From assembly GCF_003987145.1 (NCBI RefSeq), contig NZ_PIPL01000003.1, positions 248,001 to 312,000 on the forward strand: DNA of 64,000 nucleotides. The letters run 5' to 3'. Position numbers and translations under genes: made by a program. Each line of letters opens with the position of its first letter. Position 1 is the stretch's first letter. The DNA comes from Aliidiomarina minuta (lineage in GTDB: Bacteria > Pseudomonadota > Gammaproteobacteria > Enterobacterales > Alteromonadaceae). This document shows positions 49,866 to 58,640 of this stretch, piece by piece. The notes under the pieces are model-generated. The model saw only the letters and a program-made list of their open reading frames with translations. It was not told where the DNA came from and made no database searches.

Positions 49866-51158
49866 TCAGGAGTTTTGTTCCCGGGTGATGGCCCGGTGTC
49901 CAATGTCCCGTCGATAATAAAGATTGGGCCAGGTTATTTTATCAACCAGGGCATAGGCCGCATGTTGGGCACTGGTCACATCATCACCCAAAGCGGTGCA
50001 GCATAAGACACGGCCACCATTGGTCTTAACCAGGTTGCTGTCTAACTGAGTACCCGCATGGAAAACCTTTGCCTGCAGACTATTTTCGACCTCATCTAAT
50101 CCTTCGATAGGGTCTCCTTTTTGATAAGACTCGGGATAACCGCCTGCTGCCAGAACCACGCCAACCGCGGCTCGTGAATCAAATTCAATAGGTGTCTGGC
50201 CTAAGCGGCCAGATAGTGCGTCCAGACATAGCTCAACCAGATCGGATTGCAAACGCATCATAATAGGCTGAGTTTCAGGGTCGCCAAAACGGCAATTGTA
50301 TTCGAGCACCTTGGCGCTCCCATCCTCGGCAATCATCAGCCCGGCGTAGAGGAAACCCACATAGGTATTACCTTCTGTGCGCATGCCTTCAACCGTTGGG
50401 CGCATAATATGTTGCATTACCCAGTCATTGATTTCGGGAGTCAGAACCGGAGCCGGTGAGTAGGCGCCCATACCGCCTGTATTGGGTCCGATGTCTCCGT
50501 CGTCACGGGCTTTGTGGTCCTGGCTGGAAGCAAAAGGCAATATAGTGTCGCCATCGACCATGGCAATAAAGCTGGCTTCTTCGCCGAATAAAAACTCTTC
50601 AATTACGACCTGAGCGCCAGCACTGCCAAACTTATTACCCGCCAGCATATCGTCAATAGCTTCATCGGCCTGCTCCAGCGTTTCAGCGATAATGACGCCT
50701 TTTCCCGCAGCTAGTCCATCTGCTTTAATAACTATGGGCATAGTGTGCTGGCGCACATATTCTTTAGCAGGAGGGATATCCGTAAAAGTTTCATAGGCTG
50801 CTGTTGGAATGTGATGACGCTGTAAAAAATCTTTACAGAATTTCTTCGAACCCTCCAGTTGAGCCGCTCCCTGACTAGGTCCAAAAATGGCCAGACCCTG
50901 CGCCTGGAAAGTATTGACGATGCCCTCTACTAAAGGTGCTTCGGGGCCGACAATAGTTAAATCAATATCCTTTGCCTGGGCAAAGGAAAGCAGATTAGGA
51001 ATATCGTCAGCGTTGACGGCAATGTTTTCTATCATGGGCTCTAAGGCGGTTCCAGCATTACCTGGTGCAACATAAACCTGGCTTACGCGCGAGGATTGAG
51101 TCACTTTCCAGGCTAATGCATGTTCGCGGCCACCGCCGCCAATGATCAATACTTTCAT
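49866..51158 (-). CDS. purD: Phosphoribosylamine-glycine ligase
   Basis: The 430-residue ATP-grasp enzyme catalyses the second step of purine synthesis. Signatures are MKVLIIGGGGREHALAWKV at the N-terminus, DLTIVGPEAPLVEGIV, IKADGLAAGKGVI, the YNCRFGDPETQPIM strand near the catalytic site and a C-terminal AAGGYPESYQKGDPI. The length is normal. It is the last gene of a purH-methyltransferase-purD set, starting ten bases after the stop of the exported methyltransferase-like gene. Confidence 0.97.
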   Translation of the reverse strand: MKVLIIGGGGREHALAWKVTQSSRVSQVYVAPGNAGTALEPMIENIAVNADDIPNLLSFAQAKDIDLTIVGPEAPLVEGIVNTFQAQGLAIFGPSQGAAQLEGSKKFCKDFLQRHHIPTAAYETFTDIPPAKEYVRQHTMPIVIKADGLAAGKGVIIAETLEQADEAIDDMLAGNKFGSAGAQVVIEEFLFGEEASFIAMVDGDTILPFASSQDHKARDDGDIGPNTGGMGAYSPAPVLTPEINDWVMQHIMRPTVEGMRTEGNTYVGFLYAGLMIAEDGSAKVLEYNCRFGDPETQPIMMRLQSDLVELCLDALSGRLGQTPIEFDSRAAVGVVLAAGGYPESYQKGDPIEGLDEVENSLQAKVFHAGTQLDSNLVKTNGGRVLCCTALGDDVTSAQHAAYALVDKITWPNLYYRRDIGHRAITREQNS

Positions 51159-51168
51159 TTAGTTCTCT

Positions 51169-52104
51169 CTACTCTTCAGGTTTTCGGAATTTCAGGGTAA
51201 ACCGGTCGCTTTCGCCAATGTCCAGATAACGCTGGGCATCTTCATCGCCCCGGCGCATGGTTGGTGGCAGAGTCCACACACCATCAGCGTAATCCGCGGT
51301 GTCAGCAGGGTTGGCATTTATTTCACTACTGGCAACCAGTTCGAAACCAGCCTCTTCAGCGTATTTCACGGCCCAGCTTTGTTTCATGTAACCACTAGTA
51401 CTTACTTCATCGTCATCCCGGTCTTCAGGCAAACGATGATCTACTACACCTAAAATGCCACCTGGACGAAGTGCTGCATAAAAAGCATCAAAGGCATTTT
51501 CCATGCCTTCTTCACCATCGCGCATGTACCAGTTATGTAAGTTACGAAATGTCAGAACCCGGTCTGCTGAACCTTCCGGTGCTATTTCATGTTCACTGCC
51601 TGGCATGAAAGAGGTTACCTGCACATTTTCGTATATGGCACTGCTTTGCAGAAATTGGGCATAACGGCCTCGAGCCTCACTAAAATAAGCTGATTCAGTG
51701 TCTTCCGGGAAATGGGCGGCATAGTAAGTTCCTGTAGCATATAGATACGGGGCCAGTATTTCGGTATACCAGCCAGCCCCTGGCCATATTTCGACAACCG
51801 TCATATGCGGCTGAACGTCAAAGAACTCGAGCGTTTCTGCAGGATTACGAAATTCATCACGAGCACGATTGTCAGGGTCCCGTGACGCCGCATCCACAGC
51901 CTGTTGCAAGGTCGGAGGCTCATCGACATTGATAAAAGGTTCGTGTCCTTCGTCTAGCAGAAGCTCGTGATCAGGGTCAGTCAGTATTTCTTCTTCTGCT
52001 TCCTGCTGCTCCAGAGCTTCCTCTGCCGCTGTTTGCGGCAGAGCATAGGCAGCGCCTGCCATTAGGCTGGCTGCCAGGGCTGAAGTGATAAGCCATGTAT
52101 TCAT
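51169..52104 (-). CDS. Exported class I methyltransferase-like protein
   Basis: The 311-residue protein starts with a signal peptide (WLITSALAASLMAGAAYALPQTAA), then an acidic stretch and a methyltransferase-like core: VVEIWPGAGWYTEILAPYL (a motif I variant with WPGAG instead of GxGxG), ADRVLTFRNLHNWYMRDGEE and AALRPGGILGVVDHRLPE. The catalytic meaning of a periplasmic SAM-type fold is unclear, since SAM is not known to be available there. I recall exported homologues in marine bacteria, with no assigned function. ATG at 52104 is favoured by AGAGGA spacing over the ATG at 52113. It sits between purH and purD. Confidence 0.75.
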   Translation of the reverse strand: MNTWLITSALAASLMAGAAYALPQTAAEEALEQQEAEEEILTDPDHELLLDEGHEPFINVDEPPTLQQAVDAASRDPDNRARDEFRNPAETLEFFDVQPHMTVVEIWPGAGWYTEILAPYLYATGTYYAAHFPEDTESAYFSEARGRYAQFLQSSAIYENVQVTSFMPGSEHEIAPEGSADRVLTFRNLHNWYMRDGEEGMENAFDAFYAALRPGGILGVVDHRLPEDRDDDEVSTSGYMKQSWAVKYAEEAGFELVASSEINANPADTADYADGVWTLPPTMRRGDEDAQRYLDIGESDRFTLKFRKPEE

Positions 52105-52157
52105 CGTTAACATCCTCTTTTCGCTGCTAAAAGCATAAGCGTAGCAGTAAATTGATA

Positions 52158-53729
52158 TTAATGACGGAAGTGGCGTATCGCGGTGAAGACCATCGCCATA
52201 TCGTGCTCGTCTGCGGCGGCGATGATTTCTTCATCACGAATGGAGCCACCAGGCTGAATTATAGCGCTGATTCCGGCTTCCGCAGCGGCATCAATGCCAT
52301 CACGGAAAGGGAAAAAGGCATCTGATGCCATAACTGAGCCGGCAACCTCAAGGTTTTCGTCAGCAGCTTTAATTCCTGCAATTTTAGCACTGTAGACGCG
52401 GCTCATCTGGCCAGCGCCTACACCTACGGTCATGCCGTCTCTGGCATATACAATGGCGTTAGATTTAACAAATTTGGCTACTTTCCAGCAAAATAGCAGG
52501 TCTTCCAGTTGTTTGGCCGTAGGCTGTTTTTTACTGACCACCTTGAGTTCAGATTCGGTGACAACGGCGCTATCACTATCCTGTACCAGAATACCACCTT
52601 GTACGCGTTTGTAATCCATTTGCGGTGTGGTTTGTTGCCAGTCGCCAGTTGTCAGTAAACGCACATTCTTCTTACTGCCTACTATGGTTTGTGCCTTACG
52701 GCTAGCACCCGGGGCGATAATAACTTCTACGAACTGGCGGGTGATGATGGCGTTGGCAGTGGCTTCATCCAATTCTCGGTTGAATGCGATGATGCCGCCA
52801 AAGGCTGAAGTCGGGTCGGTACTAAAAGCGCGCTCGTAAGCCTGCATAATAGTTTCACCAACGGCCACACCGCAAGGGTTGGCATGTTTTACAATGACGC
52901 AGGCTGGCTGAGAGAATGATTTTACGCACTCAAGTGCCGCGTCGGTGTCGGCAATATTGTTGAACGAAAGCGCTTTGCCCTGTAACTGGGTCGAGGTAGC
53001 AACAGAAGCAGCGGTCACTCCTTTCTCGGTATAAAAGGCAGCCTCTTGATGACTGTTTTCACCGTAACGCAGGTCTTCTTTTTTCTCAAATTGGAGATTC
53101 AGAGTGCGTGAGAAACGCTGAGGTTCAGCGCCAGACACTCGTTGTCCTAAATAATTAGCGATCATGCCATCGTATTCGGCAGTGTGCTCGAAAGCGGCTA
53201 CCGCCAGATCAAAGCGGGTTTGTTGCGTCAGGCTGCCGTTATTGGCGGTCATTTCTTCTATCACCCGGGGGTAGTCATTAGCATTAACCACGATGCCCAC
53301 GTCGTTATGGTTTTTAGCCGCCGCGCGAACCATAGTGGGGCCGCCGATATCTATGTTTTCAATAGCGTCAGGTAAGGTACAGCCCTGTTTTTCTACCGTC
53401 GCTTTAAAGGGATAAAGGTTTACTACGACAAGATCAATGGGTTTAATATTATGTTCCTGCATAACCGCAGAGTCGGTATCGCGACGGCCGAGAATGCCAC
53501 CGTGAACTTTAGGGTGCAGTGTCTTCACCCGGCCATCCATGATTTCCGGGTGACCTGTATGTTCAGATACTTCAGTTACCTGGAGACCATTCTCTTGCAA
53601 CAGTCGTGCTGTGCCTCCGGTGGAAAGCAGCTCCACATTCTGCGCTGCCAGCGCTTTGGCAAACTCAAGAATACCGGTTTTATCTGAAACACTTAATAAG
53701 GCACGACGGATTGGGCGACTCTGGCTCAT
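52158..53729 (-). CDS. purH: Bifunctional AICAR formyltransferase/IMP cyclohydrolase
   Basis: The 523-residue enzyme performs the last two steps of IMP synthesis. The N-terminal MGS-like cyclohydrolase domain (about 1-195) has VSDKTGILEFAKAL, STGGTARLL and EHTGHPEIMDGRVKTLHPKVHGG. The C-terminal transformylase has CVIVKHANPCGVAVG, ERAFSTDPTSAFGGIIAFN and PGGSIRDEEII. A TATAAT sequence on the minus strand (53786-53791) lies about 57 bases upstream and may be the -10 element. Confidence 0.97.
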   Translation of the reverse strand: MSQSRPIRRALLSVSDKTGILEFAKALAAQNVELLSTGGTARLLQENGLQVTEVSEHTGHPEIMDGRVKTLHPKVHGGILGRRDTDSAVMQEHNIKPIDLVVVNLYPFKATVEKQGCTLPDAIENIDIGGPTMVRAAAKNHNDVGIVVNANDYPRVIEEMTANNGSLTQQTRFDLAVAAFEHTAEYDGMIANYLGQRVSGAEPQRFSRTLNLQFEKKEDLRYGENSHQEAAFYTEKGVTAASVATSTQLQGKALSFNNIADTDAALECVKSFSQPACVIVKHANPCGVAVGETIMQAYERAFSTDPTSAFGGIIAFNRELDEATANAIITRQFVEVIIAPGASRKAQTIVGSKKNVRLLTTGDWQQTTPQMDYKRVQGGILVQDSDSAVVTESELKVVSKKQPTAKQLEDLLFCWKVAKFVKSNAIVYARDGMTVGVGAGQMSRVYSAKIAGIKAADENLEVAGSVMASDAFFPFRDGIDAAAEAGISAIIQPGGSIRDEEIIAAADEHDMAMVFTAIRHFRH

Positions 53730-53757
53730 GGCAAAAACTCTCGTATTAAATTTGAGG

Positions 53758-53791
53758 ACATTAATGTTCGTCTGGAAGGGGGGAAATTATA
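53758..53791 (-). promoter_or_regulatory. Candidate purH promoter region with palindrome
   Basis: The minus strand has TATAAT (53786-53791) and, closer to the gene, the perfect ten-base palindrome ACATTAATGT (53758-53767). The palindrome does not match the PurR consensus well. The -35 is weak. Confidence 0.3.
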
Positions 53792-53822
53792 CGCTAACTG
53801 TAGCCTGAATAGAATGGCAGGT

Positions 53823-53850
53823 AAAAAAAAGCCCCGCTGAATGGCGGGGC
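53823..53850 (-). terminator. Intrinsic terminator after fis
   Basis: GCCCCGC (53831-53837) pairs with GCGGGGC (53844-53850). The run of eight A before it is a U-run on the minus strand, so it ends the dusB-fis transcript. Confidence 0.88.
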
Positions 53851-53862
53851 CTGGGTGGCATA

Positions 53863-54159
53863 TTAGTTCATACCGTATTTTTTTAACTTTTTGCGTAAAG
53901 TACCGCGATTGATACCCAACATGGTGGCAGCGCGAGTCTGGTTGCCACGGGTGAAGGTCATAACTTCTTCCAATAAAGGCGCTTCCACTTCAGACAATAC
54001 CAGTTCGTAAAGCTCTTGCGGATCTTCACCTTCTAACTGAGTCAGAAAGTTGTTTAGTGCCTGCTTTACGGAGTTACGCAAGGGTTTAGGGTTAGCGTTT
54101 GGGCCCGGAGTCATCAGGGGCGTGTTTACTGCATCACGATTTACGTTCTGATCAAACAT
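53863..54159 (-). CDS. fis: Nucleoid-associated protein Fis
   Basis: The 98-residue DNA-bending protein has the highly conserved C-terminus with a helix-turn-helix (TRGNQTRAATMLGINRGTLRKKLKKYGMN) and the central PLLEEVMTFT helix. It binds nucleoid and stable-RNA promoters during rapid growth. The start overlaps the dusB stop by eight bases, so dusB-fis is one operon as in E. coli. Confidence 0.97.
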   Translation of the reverse strand: MFDQNVNRDAVNTPLMTPGPNANPKPLRNSVKQALNNFLTQLEGEDPQELYELVLSEVEAPLLEEVMTFTRGNQTRAATMLGINRGTLRKKLKKYGMN

Positions 54160-55141
54160 AGTAGCGCTCTTTTCTCTCTTGTAAGTTTACAAAATATTGG
54201 TCCAAAGCATCGGTTTGGGCCGAGGCACTTTCCAGCGAATTAAAGAAAGCTCTGAAACTCAAAGGATCTTCAATGGCCTGTAAATACCAACCAATGTGTT
54301 TTCGGGCTATACGCAAACCCTTAAAGTCACCGTAAAAATTATGCAGTTGCTGCAAGTGCTGGCGCATGACTTCTGCGACCTCGCTCATCGGCGGAGCTTC
54401 CATTTGCTGGCCAGTTTCTAAAAAATGTACAATTTCCCGAAACAGCCATGGATTTCCTTGCGCACCGCGGCCAATCATAATGGCACTGGCCCCGGTGTAC
54501 TCCAGAACGTCACGTGCCTGCTGAGGCGTTCTGATATCGCCGTTAGCCACAACCGGAATAGACACGGCCCGGACAATAGACCGGATCGTTTCGTACTCGG
54601 CCTGACCTTTGTACATGCATGTTCTGGTTCTGCCATGTACGGCCAGCGACTGTATGCCTGCCTGCTCCGCTATCTGTGCTATTTCAACACCGTTACGTTG
54701 TTCAGGGGACCAACCGGTCCGGATCTTTAACGTAACGGGTACTGAAACGGCTGCAACTACTGCATGTAAAATTTCAGTAACCAGCTGTGGATCCCGTAAA
54801 AGCGCGGATCCAGCTAGCTTTTTATTCACCTTCTTCGCTGGACAGCCCATATTAATGTCGATGATTTGGGCGCCTTGCATTACATTGTGTATAGCCGCGT
54901 CTGCCATCAGTTGTGGATCGGAGCCTGCAATCTGGACAGCCCTGATGCCAATATCCTGCTGATGTAGCATGCGATGTTGTGACTTTGCAGTGTCCCAGAC
55001 TCTGGGATTGCTCGACAACATTTCCGATACGGCCATGCCAGCGCCAAGACGCACACAGAGGTTGCGAAAAGGAGCATCAGTCACACCAGCCATCGGCGCT
55101 AAAATCACATTGTTGCTTAAGGTATATGGTCCAATCCGCAT
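54152..55141 (-). CDS. dusB: tRNA-dihydrouridine synthase B
   Basis: The 329-residue FMN enzyme reduces uridine to dihydrouridine in tRNA. It has APMAGVTDAPFRNLC at the N-terminus, the catalytic cysteine in IIDINMGCPAKKVNKKLAGSALL, SVPVTLKIRTGW and ASAIMIGRGAQGNPWLF. It is the first gene of the dusB-fis operon. The 170-base gap before it contains an imperfect inverted repeat (55203-55246). Confidence 0.95.
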   Translation of the reverse strand: MRIGPYTLSNNVILAPMAGVTDAPFRNLCVRLGAGMAVSEMLSSNPRVWDTAKSQHRMLHQQDIGIRAVQIAGSDPQLMADAAIHNVMQGAQIIDINMGCPAKKVNKKLAGSALLRDPQLVTEILHAVVAAVSVPVTLKIRTGWSPEQRNGVEIAQIAEQAGIQSLAVHGRTRTCMYKGQAEYETIRSIVRAVSIPVVANGDIRTPQQARDVLEYTGASAIMIGRGAQGNPWLFREIVHFLETGQQMEAPPMSEVAEVMRQHLQQLHNFYGDFKGLRIARKHIGWYLQAIEDPLSFRAFFNSLESASAQTDALDQYFVNLQERKERYYV

Positions 55142-55202
55142 CGGTCAAAAACTGTGCAGCGAAAGGGGAGAGAATTTTATGGAATTTGGGGGATAAAGAA
55201 AA

Positions 55203-55246
55203 GGCGATAAAGTGAACAAAATTATCTTTTTTTTTCACTTTTCGCC
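55203..55246. repeat. Imperfect inverted repeat upstream of dusB-fis
   Basis: GGCGATAAAGTGAA (55203-55216) and TTCACTTTTCGCC (55234-55246) pair with one bulged base around an AT-rich loop. It lies about 62-105 bases before dusB and might be part of the promoter region that senses growth rate, or end prmA transcription. No clear T-run follows on either strand. Confidence 0.3.
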
Positions 55247-55314
55247 CTTGACTTTAATTCTCTACAGCCCTTGTCGGGCAAAGGCTATGTTAACAAGCTG
55301 TAAGTGCTGTCGCT

Positions 55315-56193
55315 TTATTGTCGTTGACCATGCAGCAGAACCCACTCTTCGCTTTGCCGTTGCGGAGCAAAGTTTATGGTAGGTTGGTAAGCTTGTATCA
55401 CTTGTTCAGCCTGACGTTCCAGAATGCCTGACATGGCAATCAATGCAGAGTCACCGACGTAAGCAAGAATAACGTCAGAGAGTTCCTGTAAAGGGCCCGC
55501 CAGTACATTTGCGACCACTAAGTCAGCGGCCAATGAAGGTTGTTCGGTAGGTAAATACACTTCAAAACGATCGGCAACACCATTACGTTCGGCGTTGTCC
55601 CGGGTCGCGATCAAGGCCTGGCGATCAATATCAATACCGACGCAACGTGCTGCACCGAGTTTTAGCGCTGCAATGCCTAAAATGCCTGAACCACAACCAA
55701 AATCAACGATGGTTTTTCCGCTTAAGTCTTGTTCCGCCAGCCACTGCAGACATAAAGCCGTTGTTGGGTGAGTACCGGTACCAAAGGCCATTCCCGGATC
55801 AAGCAGTATGTTCGCTGCATTGGGGTCTGGTGCTTCATGCCAGGACGGAACTACCCACAAATTGTCGGCAAACTGGATAGGTTTGAAGTTATCCATCCAT
55901 TCCCGTTCCCAGTCTTTATCTTCTAATGGGTCGGTTTTGTAGTTGAAGTCGGCACCTAAGTAGCGGACCTGGCGTAGCCGTTTGATAAGGGCTGGCATAT
56001 TATGCGCAGCATCAAAGAGCCCGGTAACCAGGGTATGTTCCCAGAGTTGTACTTCGCCAGGGCCAGGTTCAAAGATAGGTGCATCTTTTCCATCCCGGTA
56101 GGTAACCGCCTGCGCACCATTAGCCATAAGCACATCGCCCAACTGGCGGGCGTGTGCTTCATTGCTGGACAGCGTTAATTGAATCCAGGCCAT
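55315..56193 (-). CDS. prmA: Ribosomal protein L11 methyltransferase
   Basis: The 292-residue enzyme trimethylates L11. It has an N-terminal substrate-recognition domain (WIQLTLSSNEAHARQLGDVL), LLDPGMAFGTGTHPTTALCLQWL and SAM motif VDFGCGSGILGIAALKLGA. It is followed by dusB-fis and preceded by accC three bases away. In E. coli panF lies between accC and prmA, and it is missing here. Confidence 0.95.
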   Translation of the reverse strand: MAWIQLTLSSNEAHARQLGDVLMANGAQAVTYRDGKDAPIFEPGPGEVQLWEHTLVTGLFDAAHNMPALIKRLRQVRYLGADFNYKTDPLEDKDWEREWMDNFKPIQFADNLWVVPSWHEAPDPNAANILLDPGMAFGTGTHPTTALCLQWLAEQDLSGKTIVDFGCGSGILGIAALKLGAARCVGIDIDRQALIATRDNAERNGVADRFEVYLPTEQPSLAADLVVANVLAGPLQELSDVILAYVGDSALIAMSGILERQAEQVIQAYQPTINFAPQRQSEEWVLLHGQRQ

Positions 56194-56196
56194 GTT

Positions 56197-57540
56197 TTAG
56201 GAAAGACCCAGTTTCTTCTCCAGATAATGGATATTAGTACCACCATGCTGGAAGTTTTCATCGGCCATGATCTTCTTTTGCAGTGGCGTATTGGTTTTAA
56301 TGCCTTCAATGATCAGTTCACTGAGGGCGTTGCGCATGCGGGCAATGGCAACGTCACGATTGTCACCATAGGTGATAAGTTTACCTATCATGGAGTCGTA
56401 GTTGGGTGGTACCCGGTAGTCTGCATAAATATGGGAGTCCCAACGCACACCCATGCCACCTGGTGGGTGGAAACGGGTAATAGTGCCAGGCGAAGGCACA
56501 AAGCGCTCCGGATCTTCAGCGTTGATACGACATTCAATGGCATGACCGCGAACGACAACATCTTCCTGGCTAAAGGAGAGTGGCCGGCCGGCAGCAATAC
56601 GCAATTGTTCTTTAACCAGATCGATGCCCGTTACCATTTCAGTAACAGGGTGCTCTACCTGAATACGCGTGTTCATTTCAATGAAATAGAACTCACCGTT
56701 TTCATACAGAAACTCAAAGGTACCAGCGCCGCGATAACCCAGTTCAACACAGGCGCGCGCACAACGCTCGCCAATGCTCTTACGCATTTCAGGGGTAATA
56801 CCTGGTGCGGGTGCTTCTTCCACCACTTTTTGGTGCCGACGCTGCATTGAGCAGTCTCGCTCTCCCAAATGTACAGCGTTGCCCTGACCATCCGCCAACA
56901 CCTGAATTTCGATATGGCGTGGATTCTCGAGAAACTTTTCCATGTAGACAACGGGGTTGCCAAATGCAGCCCGGGCTTCATTTTGCGTAGCAACGATAGA
57001 GCTCAGTAAGTCTTTTTCTTCGCGCACCATGCGCATACCACGACCACCACCACCGCCAGCAGCTTTGACAATGATTGGGTAGCCAATGCGTTTGGCTATT
57101 TTCAGGTTCTTCTCGTCGTTGTCGTCGAGAGGGCCCCCGGAGCCTGGTACGCAAGGTACACCGGCTTTTTTCATGGCTTCGATGGCAGACACTTTATCGC
57201 CCATCATGCGGATCAGCTCCGGCGTTGGACCGACAAAAATAAAGCCTGAGTTTTCGACCTGCTCGGCAAAGTCAGCATTTTCGGCTAAGAAACCATAACC
57301 GGGATGAATAGCGGCAGCATCGGTAACTTCAGCAGCGCTGATGATGCGAGGAATATTAAGGTAACTGTCAGTCGCTGAAGGTGGGCCAATGCAAATGGAC
57401 TCATCTGCCAGCAGCACATGTTTCAGGTTTTTATCAACCGTAGAATGGACGGCGACGGTTTTAATGCCCAGCTCTTTACACGCACGCAATATGCGCAGGG
57501 CAATCTCGCCTCGGTTGGCTATAACAACTTTATCTAACAT
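56197..57540 (-). CDS. accC: Acetyl-CoA carboxylase, biotin carboxylase subunit
   Basis: The 447-residue ATP-grasp enzyme carboxylates biotin on AccB. Features are VVIANRGEIALRILRACKELGI, HPGYGFLAENADFAE, the glycine-rich lid AAGGGGGRGMRMV, the MQRRHQKVVEEAPAP strand and FIEMNTRIQVEHPVTEMVTGIDLV. It follows accB by 21 bases. The first committed step of fatty-acid synthesis is shared with accA and accD, which are elsewhere. Confidence 0.97.
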   Translation of the reverse strand: MLDKVVIANRGEIALRILRACKELGIKTVAVHSTVDKNLKHVLLADESICIGPPSATDSYLNIPRIISAAEVTDAAAIHPGYGFLAENADFAEQVENSGFIFVGPTPELIRMMGDKVSAIEAMKKAGVPCVPGSGGPLDDNDEKNLKIAKRIGYPIIVKAAGGGGGRGMRMVREEKDLLSSIVATQNEARAAFGNPVVYMEKFLENPRHIEIQVLADGQGNAVHLGERDCSMQRRHQKVVEEAPAPGITPEMRKSIGERCARACVELGYRGAGTFEFLYENGEFYFIEMNTRIQVEHPVTEMVTGIDLVKEQLRIAAGRPLSFSQEDVVVRGHAIECRINAEDPERFVPSPGTITRFHPPGGMGVRWDSHIYADYRVPPNYDSMIGKLITYGDNRDVAIARMRNALSELIIEGIKTNTPLQKKIMADENFQHGGTNIHYLEKKLGLS

Positions 57541-57561
57541 AAGAAGGCCTGCTTAAATCGA

Positions 57562-58023
57562 TTATTCAATTAGGAAAAGAGGCTGATCAAATTCAACCGG
57601 CGCTTCATTATCAACCAGTATCTTTTTCACGACGCCGCTGGCATCTGCTTCTATCTGGTTCATCATTTTCATAGCTTCGACGATACACAGTGTGTCGCCA
57701 ACATTAACCTGCTGACCGACCTGAACAAAAGCTTTAGAGCCCGGTGCTGGTGACTCATAAAAAGTACCCACCATAGGAGAACGAACGATATGTCCGGTTT
57801 CCTCAGCTGCAGCAGGTGCACTTTCGTTGCTGGCAGATGTACTGGCAGGAGCTGCTGGTGCAGCTGGCGCTGGCGCCGCAGGTGGTGGGTAGTGATATGC
57901 CGGTGCGGGCGCAGGGCTGTGGCGGTTGATGCGCACAGACTCTTCACCTTCGGTGATTTCCAGCTCGGCAATACCGGACTCTTCAACTAGCTCTATCAGT
58001 TTTTTTATTTTGCGAATATCCAT
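57562..58023 (-). CDS. accB: Acetyl-CoA carboxylase, biotin carboxyl carrier protein
   Basis: The 153-residue protein has an N-terminal MDIRKIKKLIELVEESGIAELEI helix, an alanine/proline-rich linker (about 50-70) and a C-terminal biotinyl domain with the biotin lysine in VEAMKMMNQIEA (about K119). The linker is rich in APAAPAAP repeats. It heads the accB-accC-prmA group. Confidence 0.97.
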   Translation of the reverse strand: MDIRKIKKLIELVEESGIAELEITEGEESVRINRHSPAPAPAYHYPPPAAPAPAAPAAPASTSASNESAPAAAEETGHIVRSPMVGTFYESPAPGSKAFVQVGQQVNVGDTLCIVEAMKMMNQIEADASGVVKKILVDNEAPVEFDQPLFLIE

Positions 58024-58050
58024 AGCTCGTATCTTTACTCTGGTTAAAAT

Positions 58051-58503
58051 TTAACGGGAAGCCTGCAGCTGCTGAATAGCAGCTGCAAGCGCAAATTCGT
58101 ATCCAGCAGCGCCCAGTCCGCAGATAACACCTTGTGCGCAATCTGACAGATAAGAATGCTGACGGAAAGCCTCGCGGGCATGTACGTTAGACAAATGAAC
58201 TTCAATGAAAGGCACTTTAACAGCCTGAAAAGCATCACGCAGCGCAATACTGGTGTGGGTTAAAGCTGCCGGGTTTATGACAATGAAGTCATACTGGCCA
58301 CGGGACTGTTGCACGGCATCAATAAGCGCATGCTCTGCGTTGCTTTGCAGGCAGGTTAAAGCGACCCCCGCTTCTTTTGCTTGCGCAGTAAGGCGTTGGT
58401 TAATGTCATCCAGAGTGTCTGTACCATATATCTCTGGTTCACGTTGCCCCAGCATGTTCAGGTTAGGGCCGTGTAGTACTAAAACTCGCTTTTCTTTAGC
58501 CAT
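58051..58503 (-). CDS. aroQ: 3-dehydroquinate dehydratase, type II
   Basis: The 150-residue dodecameric enzyme converts 3-dehydroquinate to 3-dehydroshikimate. It has HGPNLNMLGQREPEIYG (catalytic Tyr and Arg), FIVINPAALTHTSIALRDA and IEVHLSNVHAREAFR (catalytic His). The aroQ-accB-accC order is common in gammaproteobacteria. It stops 27 bases before accB. Confidence 0.96.
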   Translation of the reverse strand: MAKEKRVLVLHGPNLNMLGQREPEIYGTDTLDDINQRLTAQAKEAGVALTCLQSNAEHALIDAVQQSRGQYDFIVINPAALTHTSIALRDAFQAVKVPFIEVHLSNVHAREAFRQHSYLSDCAQGVICGLGAAGYEFALAAAIQQLQASR

Positions 58504-58640
58504 ATTGATGCTATCTGCCGCGAAACAGGTGAGAACCTAAAAACGTGCCCACCAATAGATTAATTATTGCCATTATAAGGCTTAAATTTAAAATGGCAGT
58601 AAAATACTGGTCTTATCACTGCATTTCGCTGCAAAATCTA

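Noticed and set aside
56179..56850. 223-codon open frame antisense to accC
   Set aside because: accC is unmistakable on the other strand; the frame is a codon-bias shadow without a start context.
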